From positions 1-8,567 of the forward strand of contig JAJZHJ010000036.1 of assembly GCA_021804525.1 (NCBI GenBank): 8,567 nucleotides of DNA, given 5' to 3'. Below the pieces are notes generated by a model. That model had not been told where the DNA came from. It was given only the letters and a program-made list of their open reading frames with translations, and made no database searches. The stretch is from Bacteroidota bacterium (GTDB lineage Bacteria > Bacteroidota > Bacteroidia > Bacteroidales > Paludibacteraceae). Positions 1-6,546 of this stretch are shown here, in pieces; the first letter of the stretch is position 1; the number at the start of each line of letters is the position of its first letter. Made by a program: the position numbers and the translations under genes.

Positions 1-1455
1 CGCAAACGAACCAGCTCGTTGCAATTCATTGGCAACATTGACAATGTTTTGAAGTTTCTGCAAAAACCATATATCAATTTTAGTCAATTCATGAATGCGC
101 TCAATGCTATATCCTGATTGCAATGCTTGAGAAAGATAAAAAATACGCCGATCAGTAGGTTCTGACAATGCTTTATCCAAATCAACAATTTCCAACTGTT
201 TATTACCAATAAAACCATGCATTCCCTGTTGAATCATGCGTAGTCCTTTTTGCAACGCTTCTTCAAAAGTGCGGCCTATCGCCATCACTTCACCGACACT
301 TTTCATGCTACTCCCTATTTCACGCGAAACGCCATGAAATTTAGCCAAATCCCAACGTGGTATTTTGCACACCACATAATCCAAAGCAGGTTCAAAGAAA
401 GCTGGCGTTGTTTTAGTCACCGAGTTTTTCAAATCAAATAACCCAAACCCCAAAGCTAATTTTGCAGCAACAAAAGCCAATGGATACCCGGTTGCTTTCG
501 AGGCCAAAGCCGACGAACGACTCAAACGGGCATTCACTTCTATCACACGATAATCTTCAGAATTGGGATCAAGCGCATATTGCACATTACACTCACCTAC
601 GATGCCAATGTGCCGTACAATACGGATTGCCAATTCGCGCAATTTATGATATTCACTGTTTGTTAATGTTTGCGAAGGTGCTACCACAATGCTTTCCCCT
701 GTATGAATACCAAGAGGATCGAGATTTTCCATGTTACATACCGTAATGCAGTTGTCATATCGGTCTCGCACCACCTCATATTCAACCTCTTTCCAGCCTT
801 TTAATGACTTCTCGATCAACAATTGCGTTGAATAATTGAATGCTTTTTGGGCTAAGTTTCGCAACTCGTCTTCATTATTACAAAAGCCACTACCCAATCC
901 ACCTAAAGCATATGCAGCGCGCACAATAATAGGATATTCTAATAATTCGGCCGCTTTCAACGCATCTTCCAAATGCTGTACAGCAACACTTTTAATAGTT
1001 TTTACATCAATCTGATCCAGCTTTTTGACAAACAATTCACGATCTTCCGTATCAATAATAGATTGAACAGGCGTTCCCAACACAGGAAGATTGTACTTCT
1101 CCAATACCCCTGTTTGAAAGAGTTGAACACCGCAATTCAAAGCTGTTTGACCTCCAAAAGCGAGCAATAATCCATCAGGTGATTCTTTGCGGATCACTTT
1201 TTCGACAAAGAAAGGTGTAATAGGCAAAAAATATATCTTATCAGCAACGCCTTCCGATGTTTGCACCGTTGCAATATTGGGATTAATCAATACAGTCTCA
1301 ATACCTTCTTCTTTCAATGCTTTCAAAGCCTGAGAGCCTGAATAATCAAATTCACCGGCCTCTCCGATTTTCAGTGCCCCAGAACCAAGGATTAATACTT
1401 TTTTAATAGGCAATGACTCATTTTCAATGGGGAATGTCCTATCTGTGACCTTCAT
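1..1455 (-). CDS. carB: Carbamoyl-phosphate synthase large subunit, N-terminal 485 residues (partial)
   Basis: This subunit uses ATP, bicarbonate and ammonia delivered by CarA to make carbamoyl phosphate for pyrimidine and arginine synthesis in the cytoplasm. The gene runs off the window at position 1, leaving about 45% of a protein usually near 1,070 residues. Seen in the translation: an N-terminal segment with [18 protein letters not shown] (residues 23-40), GGQTALNCG (101-109), the ATP-grasp loop [12 protein letters not shown] (179-190), and the metal/ATP-binding stretch [19 protein letters not shown] (305-323), where Glu306 and Asn308 match the metal ligands of the E. coli enzyme. The first ATP-grasp unit is complete; the frame ends in the oligomerisation domain. 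The ATG at 1455 is the first start after an in-frame TAA about 24 bases upstream; no Shine-Dalgarno is seen. It lies 64 bases after carA and is probably cotranscribed. Several motifs read like animal CAD rather than E. coli CarB. Confidence 0.96.
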   Translation of the reverse strand, partial: MKVTDRTFPIENESLPIKKVLILGSGALKIGEAGEFDYSGSQALKALKEEGIETVLINPNIATVQTSEGVADKIYFLPITPFFVEKVIRKESPDGLLLAFGGQTALNCGVQLFQTGVLEKYNLPVLGTPVQSIIDTEDRELFVKKLDQIDVKTIKSVAVQHLEDALKAAELLEYPIIVRAAYALGGLGSGFCNNEDELRNLAQKAFNYSTQLLIEKSLKGWKEVEYEVVRDRYDNCITVCNMENLDPLGIHTGESIVVAPSQTLTNSEYHKLRELAIRIVRHIGIVGECNVQYALDPNSEDYRVIEVNARLSRSSALASKATGYPLAFVAAKLALGFGLFDLKNSVTKTTPAFFEPALDYVVCKIPRWDLAKFHGVSREIGSSMKSVGEVMAIGRTFEEALQKGLRMIQQGMHGFIGNKQLEIVDLDKALSEPTDRRIFYLSQALQSGYSIERIHELTKIDIWFLQKLQNIVNVANELQRAGSFA

Positions 1456-1519
1456 AATGCTGAATTTTACTTTTTAGTTCTTCTATCGTAGCTATGCGAA
1501 ATATTTTTTCGTGCTATTG

Positions 1520-2599
1520 TTACTCTTTGTCGATTAAATTCAAAAATTCATCAAACAAGAACTCGGTATCAGTTGGGCCGCTTGAGGCTTCTGGGTGAAA
1601 CTGAGTAGAGAAAAAAGGTTTGGTTTTGTGTCGAACTCCTTCGTTTGTACCATCATTGAGATTGATAAATAAAGGTTCCCAGCCATCACCCAAAGTTGTA
1701 TTATCTACGGCAAAACCGTGATTTTGAGAAGTAATAAAACAACGATTGGTACCAACCATCCTCACAGGCTGATTATGACTACGATGTCCATATTTCAATT
1801 TATATGTGGAAGCACCATCAGCCAACGAAAGCAATTGATTGCCCAGACAGATACCGAAAATCGGCTTTTCTTCTTGAATAGCGTCATGGAGGTGATTAAT
1901 GGTGACACCGCAATATTCTGGATCGCCAGGTCCATTGGAAATAAACAATCCATCATACTCAAGCGTGCTGAAATCGTAATCCCAGGGAACGCGAATCACC
2001 GTAACATTGCGTTTTAGAAAGCAGCGAATGATATTATGCTTCACGCCACAATCGACCAGCACAATCTTTTTCTTGCCGCTACCATAACGAATAACTTCTT
2101 TGCAGCTCACTTTTGCAACAAGATTTTCTTTATTCGGATCGATAAATTCAATGTCCGGCATGTCAGGAAAAACAAGTTTGCCTTTCATCGAACCATATTC
2201 GCGAATTACTTTTGTCAACTCACGTGTGTCAATGCCATAAATTGCAGGCACTTGGTGCTCTTTTAGCCAATCGCTTAAACTCTTTTGAGCGTTCCAATGG
2301 TTGTATTCAAACGAATAATCGGAAATAACCAGTCCGCTGACATGAATTATTTCCGATTCGTAAAATGTTGATAAGCCATTTTCCATTCCTGCTTGGGGAA
2401 CTCCGTAATTACCAATCAATGGATAAGTGACGACTAAAATTTGGCCGGAATAAGATGGATCCGTTAAACTCTCTGGATACCCGACCATTGCCGTGCTAAA
2501 AACTACTTCGCCCGCTCGCGGAACTTCGTAACCAAAAGATTTCCCGTGAAAAATCATGCCGTTTTCCAGCACCAATTGCATGGCTTTGCTTTTTCCCAT
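1520..2599 (-). CDS. carA: Carbamoyl-phosphate synthase small (glutaminase) subunit
   Basis: CarA hydrolyses glutamine and channels the ammonia to CarB. The 359 residues are close to the normal family length. The N-terminal CPSase small-chain domain includes TAMVGYPESLTDPSYSGQ (36-53). The class I glutamine amidotransferase domain starts near residue 178: SNGPGDP (221-227), the nucleophile elbow GICLGNQ with Cys251, SQNHGFAVD (291-299), and QFHPEAS with His335 and Glu337 completing the catalytic triad. The residue before Gln255 is Asn254, where E. coli CarA has His. Two starts are possible: the ATG at 2599, and Met7 at 2581, which would begin MQLVLENG and also suits the family; the first is kept because it lies about 37 bases from the predicted transcription start. 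It is the promoter-proximal gene of carA-carB and is divergent from pta. Confidence 0.96.
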   Translation of the reverse strand: MGKSKAMQLVLENGMIFHGKSFGYEVPRAGEVVFSTAMVGYPESLTDPSYSGQILVVTYPLIGNYGVPQAGMENGLSTFYESEIIHVSGLVISDYSFEYNHWNAQKSLSDWLKEHQVPAIYGIDTRELTKVIREYGSMKGKLVFPDMPDIEFIDPNKENLVAKVSCKEVIRYGSGKKKIVLVDCGVKHNIIRCFLKRNVTVIRVPWDYDFSTLEYDGLFISNGPGDPEYCGVTINHLHDAIQEEKPIFGICLGNQLLSLADGASTYKLKYGHRSHNQPVRMVGTNRCFITSQNHGFAVDNTTLGDGWEPLFINLNDGTNEGVRHKTKPFFSTQFHPEASSGPTDTEFLFDEFLNLIDKE

Positions 2600-2642
2600 G
2601 AATTTTTATATTGTAGAATAAATAAGAGCTGCTTTCGACCTG

Positions 2643-2676
2643 CAAAGATACAAAAAACTACCTGATGAAAAGCAAA
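2643..2676 (-). promoter_or_regulatory. Predicted Bacteroidota-type promoter of carA-carB
   Basis: On the minus strand TATCTTTG (2650-2643) is an exact match to the -7 consensus TAnnTTTG. A TTTG -33 element (2676-2673) lies 22 bases upstream, slightly longer than the usual 19-21. Transcription would begin near 2636, leaving a leader of roughly 37 bases before the carA ATG. Confidence 0.65.
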
Positions 2677-2734
2677 ACCTCTCAAGAAAAAGAAAAAACA
2701 ATCACAAATCTTCCATGAAATTTCAAACGTAAAT

Positions 2735-2770
2735 AATTTGCAACAATTTGCAATGTCCACTTTGCAAAGT
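2735..2770. promoter_or_regulatory. Triple TTTGCAA motif with 12-bp palindrome (possible operator)
   Basis: The motif AATTTGCAA occurs twice in direct tandem (2735-2743 and 2745-2753). A third TTTGCAA is centred in the perfect palindrome ACTTTGCAAAGT (2759-2770). The palindrome covers the -33 element of the predicted pta promoter, a position where a bound protein would block or modulate RNA polymerase. That it is an operator is inference; the repeats and symmetry are directly visible. Confidence 0.35.
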
Positions 2771-2791
2771 AAAAGATATATCGTACTTTTG
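2761..2791 (+). promoter_or_regulatory. Predicted Bacteroidota-type promoter of the pta operon
   Basis: A TTTG -33 element (2761-2764) is followed after 19 bases by TACTTTTG (2784-2791), an exact fit to TAnnTTTG. Transcription would start near 2798, about 53 bases before the pta ATG. No comparable element is seen before the next two genes, so this promoter probably serves all three. Confidence 0.7.
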
Positions 2792-2851
2792 TTTGTGTTT
2801 ATATATCTCACTTGCCAATAATATAAGAACTTAATATATAATATTTTAACG

Positions 2852-3877
2852 ATGAAACTGCTCGAAACCATCATGCAACGTGCCCAACAAAATCCTCAGC
2901 ACATTGTATTGCCTGAAGGAACTGAAGAACGAACCCTTCAAGCCGCCGATACTATTCTTGGGAAAAAAGCTGCAACCATTACACTTATTGGCAATCCAAA
3001 TGAAATTATTGAATTAGCCAATCGATTGCAACTAAAACACATCGAAGAAACCACAATTCTCGATCCTGAAAATTATGACAAGATGGAAACTTATACCCAA
3101 TTGCTTTTTGAACTCCGCAAAAGCAAAGGTATGACGATTGATCAGGCACGAAAATTGGTAAAGGATCCTCTTTATATTGGCACTTTAATGATTAAAAACG
3201 GCGATGCTGACGGTGAGGTTGCAGGTGCTCGCAACACCACAGGAAATGTACTACGTCCGGCTCTTCAAATTGTAAAAACAAAACCTGGAGTAACGGTTGT
3301 TTCGGGGGCAGTATTATTGTTCACCCAAAGTCCTTATGGCGAAAACGGGTTTGTCATGATGGCAGACTTAGCCGTAACCCCTAATCCAACAGCTGAAGAA
3401 TTAGCTCAGATAGCCGTAATGACAGGTCAAACAGCTCGCACATTAGGCGGGTTTGAGCCTCGCATTGCCATGCTCAGTTTTTCAACCAAAGGCAGTGCAA
3501 AGCACGAATTAGTTGACAAAGTGGTTGAAGCAACCCGTTTAGCGCAGGAAATGGCGCCTGATATGCAAATTGACGGCGAACTGCAAGCTGATGCCGCATT
3601 AGTCCCATCGGTAGGAGCAAGCAAAGCGCCTGGAAGCATTGTGGCAGGTCATGCCAATGTGCTGATTTTTCCTGACATTCAATCGGGGAACATCGGATAT
3701 AAATTAGTACAACGTCTTGGAAATGCACAAGCCATTGGCCCAGTGCTGCAAGGTATGGGAGCACCTATCAATGATTTGTCACGCGGCTGTTCGGCTGACG
3801 ACATTGTACAAATGATTGCAATCACTGTGAATCAGGCTATCAGTTTAAAAGAACATCGAGACGCTATTCTTCATTAA
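2852..3877 (+). CDS. pta: Phosphate acetyltransferase (short form)
   Basis: The enzyme exchanges CoA for phosphate on acetyl-CoA, giving acetyl phosphate, the substrate of AckA. The 341 residues match the short single-domain form (about 325-335 residues, as in Methanosarcina and Bacillus), without the N-terminal regulatory domains of the 714-residue E. coli protein. Visible family motifs: VLPEGTEERTLQAA (19-32), DGEVAGARNTTGNVLRPALQ (120-139), ADLAVTPNPTAEELAQIA (171-188), DGELQADAALVPSVGASKAP (241-260), VLIFPDIQSGNIGYKL (270-285) and INDLSRGCSADDIV (306-319). Ser310, Arg311 and Asp317 match, offset by one, the Ser309, Arg310 and Asp316 important in the Methanosarcina thermophila enzyme. The ATG at 2852 directly precedes the conserved N-terminus; the leader is AT-rich with no Shine-Dalgarno. 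It is first in an operon with the dehydrogenase gene 41 bases downstream and ackA. Confidence 0.97.
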   Translation: MKLLETIMQRAQQNPQHIVLPEGTEERTLQAADTILGKKAATITLIGNPNEIIELANRLQLKHIEETTILDPENYDKMETYTQLLFELRKSKGMTIDQARKLVKDPLYIGTLMIKNGDADGEVAGARNTTGNVLRPALQIVKTKPGVTVVSGAVLLFTQSPYGENGFVMMADLAVTPNPTAEELAQIAVMTGQTARTLGGFEPRIAMLSFSTKGSAKHELVDKVVEATRLAQEMAPDMQIDGELQADAALVPSVGASKAPGSIVAGHANVLIFPDIQSGNIGYKLVQRLGNAQAIGPVLQGMGAPINDLSRGCSADDIVQMIAITVNQAISLKEHRDAILH

Positions 3878-3918
3878 TCATAGTTCATATTATCTTCATC
3901 TCAATTTAACATCGCAAC

Positions 3919-4878
3919 ATGGTGGAATTACCCAACGAACCTATTGAAAATTATGGTTTAAGCAAAAAAGACCGGAAACGAACCCTTTTTTCACGTATCG
4001 GCGTAGTAGGCTGTGGCAAAGAAGGAAGCCTAATAGCAACCATTGCTGCCAGCAAAGGAATGGAAGTGGTATTTTTGGAACTAAATCAGGAAAAAATCGC
4101 TAATGCCTTTATACGTATCGAAGCCAAACTTGATTTGCGTGTAAACAATTGGGGACTAACACAATCGGAAAAGAAAGTTATTCTTTCTCGCATAAAAGGA
4201 ACGACTGAATATCGTGATTTTGTCGGATGCGATTTTGTGATCGAAGCTATTCGCTACGATAATAAAACCGGACAACAAAGTACGGAAGGACGCAAAGAAG
4301 TTTTCAAAAAACTGGAAGCGATCTTAACTCCCGAAGCCATTATTGCCACAAACGTTTCTACTATTGTTGTGACAGCCTTAGCCAGTGAATTGCAGCATCA
4401 GGAACGGTGCATTGGTGTCCATTTTTTATCGAACATTCCTGATTCACACATTATTGAAATTGTAAGAGGACTCAATACATCGGATGCAACGTTTGAAAAA
4501 GTCTGCCGTTTTGCCGAATTAATCAACTACAGTTATATCTCTGTTTTAGAATCAGTCGGTTTGGTTAGTTTGCGTATGTTTCTTATCATGCTCAATGAAG
4601 CCTGCGCCATTGTCATGGAAGGCATCGCGTCACTTACCGACATTGACAAGCTGTTGACAGTCGGATTCGGCCACCGGCAGGGAGTTTTTGTCACTGCCGA
4701 CAGAATGGGCATTGAAAAAATTGTTCCATTAATGGAAAATCTTTTTCATGAATATGGCAACATTAAATACAAACCCTCACCCTTAATAATGCGCCTTTAT
4801 CGTGCAAAATATTATGGAATAAGCCGCAGAAAAGGATTTTATAACTACGACGAAACCGGACGACTCATCAATAGCTGA
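3919..4878 (+). CDS. Divergent 3-hydroxyacyl-CoA dehydrogenase-family protein
   Basis: This 319-residue protein has the layout of 3-hydroxybutyryl-CoA dehydrogenases (usually about 280-300 residues), plus an N-terminal extension of some 25 charged residues. A Rossmann NAD site is seen: GVVGCGKEGS (28-37) with a glycine pattern GxGxxG, and Glu54 at the end of the second strand, favouring NAD over NADP. Ser147 (in ATNVS), His168 (in GVHF) and Glu180 (in IIEIV) match the catalytic Ser, His and Glu, with the normal His-Glu spacing. The conserved Asn of the GFVxNR motif is replaced by Leu218 (GLVSLR), and the usual HFFNP reads HFLSN. The C-terminal helical domain is complete, with KPSPLI (285-290) and RKGFYNYDE (304-312). 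It lies between pta and ackA, 14 bases before ackA, so it is almost certainly cotranscribed. Oxidation of a 3-hydroxyacyl-CoA is a guess from the fold; substrate and activity are not readable. Confidence 0.85.
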   Translation: MVELPNEPIENYGLSKKDRKRTLFSRIGVVGCGKEGSLIATIAASKGMEVVFLELNQEKIANAFIRIEAKLDLRVNNWGLTQSEKKVILSRIKGTTEYRDFVGCDFVIEAIRYDNKTGQQSTEGRKEVFKKLEAILTPEAIIATNVSTIVVTALASELQHQERCIGVHFLSNIPDSHIIEIVRGLNTSDATFEKVCRFAELINYSYISVLESVGLVSLRMFLIMLNEACAIVMEGIASLTDIDKLLTVGFGHRQGVFVTADRMGIEKIVPLMENLFHEYGNIKYKPSPLIMRLYRAKYYGISRRKGFYNYDETGRLINS

Positions 4879-4892
4879 TCAAAATATTACAA

Positions 4893-6092
4893 ATGAAGAT
4901 ATTAGTATTAAATTGCGGAAGTTCCTCTGTCAAATATAAGCTTTTTGACATGTCCACCAAAGCCATTCTCGGTCAGGGAGGTGTCGAAAAATTGGGAATG
5001 CGGGGTTCTTTTTTGAAACATACGCAAGCCGACAACAACAAAGTGACGCTCGAGGGCGAAATTCTGACCCATCAAAGTGCCATCGAATATATTTTAGGCG
5101 TACTCATCAGCCCTCAACATGGGGCTATTAGCTCGTTGGATGAGATCGGCGCTGTTGGGCATCGCTTAGTGCATGGTGGCGAAAAATTCAATGCCAGTGT
5201 TTTGATCGACGACGAAGTAATCTCGAATATCGAAGCGTGCATCGAAATAGCACCGTTGCACAATCCACCTAATTTAGCGGGTATTAATGCCATCAAAGAG
5301 CTACTCCCTAATGTACCTCAGGTAGGCGTGTTTGATACTGCTTTTCATCAAACGATGGAACCTCATGCTTATATGTACGCCATCCCCTACTCCTTGTATA
5401 CAAAATATGGGATTCGTCGGTATGGATTTCATGGCACCAGCCATCGATATGTGTCGAAACGAGCTTGTGAGTTTTTAGGATTGGATTATGATCAGGCCAA
5501 ACTAATCACCTGTCATATTGGCAATGGAGCTTCCATCACAGCTATCAAAAACGGTAAATCGATAGATACATCAATGGGATTTACGCCTGTTGAAGGATTG
5601 ATGATGGGAACACGCAGTGGCGATATCGACTTGGGCGTTGTCACCTTTTTGATGGATAAAGAGATGTTGGGGACCGAATCGGCCTCGACTCTTTTCAATA
5701 AACACAGTGGAGTATTAGGCGTTTCTGGCGTTTCTTCCGATATGCGCGACCTTGCCAAAGCCATTGAAGAAGGAAATGAACATGCCAAACTGGCTTTGAA
5801 AATGTATCAATATCGCATCAAAAAATATATCGGATCCTATTTAGCAGTACTGGGAGGCGCCGATGCCATCGTATTTACCGGCGGCGTGGGTGAGAATGGA
5901 GATGCAACACGAGCTGCTGCATGCAGCGACATGGAATGGCTGGGAATTTCTATCGATCAAAAAGTCAATTCAACGGTACATGGAGTTGAAAAAGTCATCA
6001 GCACTCCTGACTCAAAAATCAAGGTAGTTGTTATTCCTACAGATGAAGAATTTATGATTGCTTCGGACACGATGCAAATCATCAGGCAATAA
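4893..6092 (+). CDS. ackA: Acetate kinase
   Basis: The enzyme transfers phosphate from acetyl phosphate to ADP, giving acetate and ATP, the last step of acetate fermentation. At 399 residues it is the usual family length (400 in E. coli). The ASKHA-fold signatures are all present: LNCGSSSVKYKLF at the N-terminus with Asn7, GHRLVHGG (89-96) with Arg91, VFDTAFH (146-152) with Asp148, RYGFHGTSHRYV (176-187) with His180, HIGNGAS (208-214), MGTRSGD (238-244) with Arg241, TGGVGEN (329-335), and PTDEEFMIA (382-390) supplying the metal-site glutamate. These residues align number for number with the well-studied Methanosarcina enzyme apart from a shift of one at the C-terminus. The ATG at 4893 follows an A/T-rich leader without a Shine-Dalgarno, 14 bases after the dehydrogenase stop. 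It is the last gene of the operon, followed by a hairpin terminator candidate. Confidence 0.98.
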   Translation: MKILVLNCGSSSVKYKLFDMSTKAILGQGGVEKLGMRGSFLKHTQADNNKVTLEGEILTHQSAIEYILGVLISPQHGAISSLDEIGAVGHRLVHGGEKFNASVLIDDEVISNIEACIEIAPLHNPPNLAGINAIKELLPNVPQVGVFDTAFHQTMEPHAYMYAIPYSLYTKYGIRRYGFHGTSHRYVSKRACEFLGLDYDQAKLITCHIGNGASITAIKNGKSIDTSMGFTPVEGLMMGTRSGDIDLGVVTFLMDKEMLGTESASTLFNKHSGVLGVSGVSSDMRDLAKAIEEGNEHAKLALKMYQYRIKKYIGSYLAVLGGADAIVFTGGVGENGDATRAAACSDMEWLGISIDQKVNSTVHGVEKVISTPDSKIKVVVIPTDEEFMIASDTMQIIRQ

Positions 6093-6110
6093 AATATCAG
6101 CTTTATTAAA

Positions 6111-6181
6111 ATCAAGTAGGTAGGGGTACTACTCCCCCGCCCTCTCACACCACCATGAATGCTTTCGCACATGGTGGTTTC
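6111..6181 (-). mobile_element. Group II intron 3'-end fragment (domains V and VI), degenerate
   Basis: Read on the minus strand from 6181, the sequence has the architecture of the last two domains of a bacterial group II intron. The domain V-like hairpin has an 8-9 bp lower stem, a 2-base 3' bulge (TT, 6159-6158), a 3-bp upper stem and a GAAA tetraloop (6166-6163). The junction GGTGGTGTGAGAGG (6154-6141) follows, a string I recall from many bacterial introns. The domain VI-like hairpin pairs AGG with CCT and GGGG with CCCC around a 7-base loop, and the end reads CCTACTTGAT, with an A (6117) seven bases from the 3' end in the branch-point position. Where such introns show CGC as the catalytic triad, this copy reads CAC (6176-6174). 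No maturase gene or 5' intron end is seen, so this is a dead fragment. The assignment rests on remembered patterns, not on a covariance search. Confidence 0.6.
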
Positions 6182-6195
6182 TTTTCATTATTTAA
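6149..6195 (+). terminator. Hairpin with T-rich tail after ackA
   Basis: On the plus strand CCACCATG (6150-6157) pairs perfectly with CATGGTGG (6170-6177), extended by one A-T pair. Inside it, TGC and GCA form a further 3-bp stem around a 4-base loop, with an AA bulge. The run TTTCTTTTCATTATTT follows at once. This is the expected form of an intrinsic terminator 57 bases after the ackA stop. The same bases read on the other strand as a group II intron domain V remnant. Confidence 0.6.
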
Positions 6196-6495
6196 CCTGA
6201 CCTGATTTATCTTGAAAGGTTGTTTGGACACCAAGTACAATCTTGCTATTACATATAGTACAACCTTGCTATTGCCTGTTGATTGGCTCGTCACCTTCAA
6301 CGTATAAGTTCGGTCGGAAGAGCGAATGTGATAATGATCAGCTCCGAAAGGTTGTTGGGCACGATATCTGATGGATTGACTGGGTAGGTTGTGGCGGTCA
6401 TTTCGTTGAAAAAGCTGATACTTACGGCAGGGTTGTCATCGACTATCTTTCCCTTGTAGCTCTTTATTTTCAGGTTACGATCCTTCGAATTTCAT
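6188..6495 (-). pseudogene. Decayed reading frame of unknown function, about 100 codons
   Basis: The minus strand shows coding-like text broken across frames. From the ATG at 6495 it reads MKFEGS, then a TAA at 6477-6475. Dropping one T leads into a frame reading LKIKSYKGKIVDDNPAV and on to NNLSELIIITFALPT (near 6313), which then runs to a TGA at 6299-6297. Shifting frame near 6310 gives RTYTLKVTSQSTGNSK. Here a 23-bp tandem duplication (6234-6273) breaks it again; reading on from the second copy gives IVLGVQTTFQDKSGQVK and a TAA at 6190-6188. Three lesions thus restore one continuous frame with a natural ending. The content (alternating hydrophobic, Thr/Ser-rich) suggests a beta-rich C-terminal region, but I recognise no family. 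The 16 codons before the ATG (6543-6496) are also open in this frame, so the remnant may begin at the DUF3857 gene's stop. Confidence 0.5.
6234..6273. repeat. 23-bp tandem duplication (17-bp repeats)
   Basis: The string AGTACAATCTTGCTATT (6234-6250) recurs as AGTACAACCTTGCTATT (6257-6273) with one mismatch, at a period of 23 bases. Because 23 is not a multiple of three, it would shift any frame crossing it. Removing one unit restores the C-terminal frame of the surrounding pseudogene. Confidence 0.75.
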
Positions 6496-6546
6496 GTTTG
6501 AGTTTTCCTTTCCCTCGTCAGAGTTTTTGAGAGAACACTCATCGTA

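Noticed and set aside
1456..1519. Small inverted repeat CGAAA/TTTCG in the carA-carB gap
   Set aside because: A 5-bp AT-rich stem without a T-run is not convincing as a terminator or attenuator.
2554..2874. Minus-strand open frame of 106 codons across the carA-pta gap
   Set aside because: It overlaps both real gene starts and both promoters, is rich in Phe, Tyr and Cys, and has no recognisable domain.
6089..6106. AATAAA/TTTATT inverted repeat just after ackA
   Set aside because: The stem is entirely A-T pairs and too weak. The GC-rich hairpin at 6149 is the better terminator candidate.
5957..6172. Minus-strand open frame of 71 codons overlapping the end of ackA
   Set aside because: It is antisense to ackA, and the first part is the translated intron-like hairpin. 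It has no protein-like features.
6214..6362. Near-identical strings GAAAGGTTGTTTGGACAC (6214-6231) and GAAAGGTTGTTGGGCAC (6346-6362)
   Set aside because: Only about 17 bases, with a gap and a mismatch. Both lie within the decayed reading frame and may be chance or an old duplication, too weak to call.
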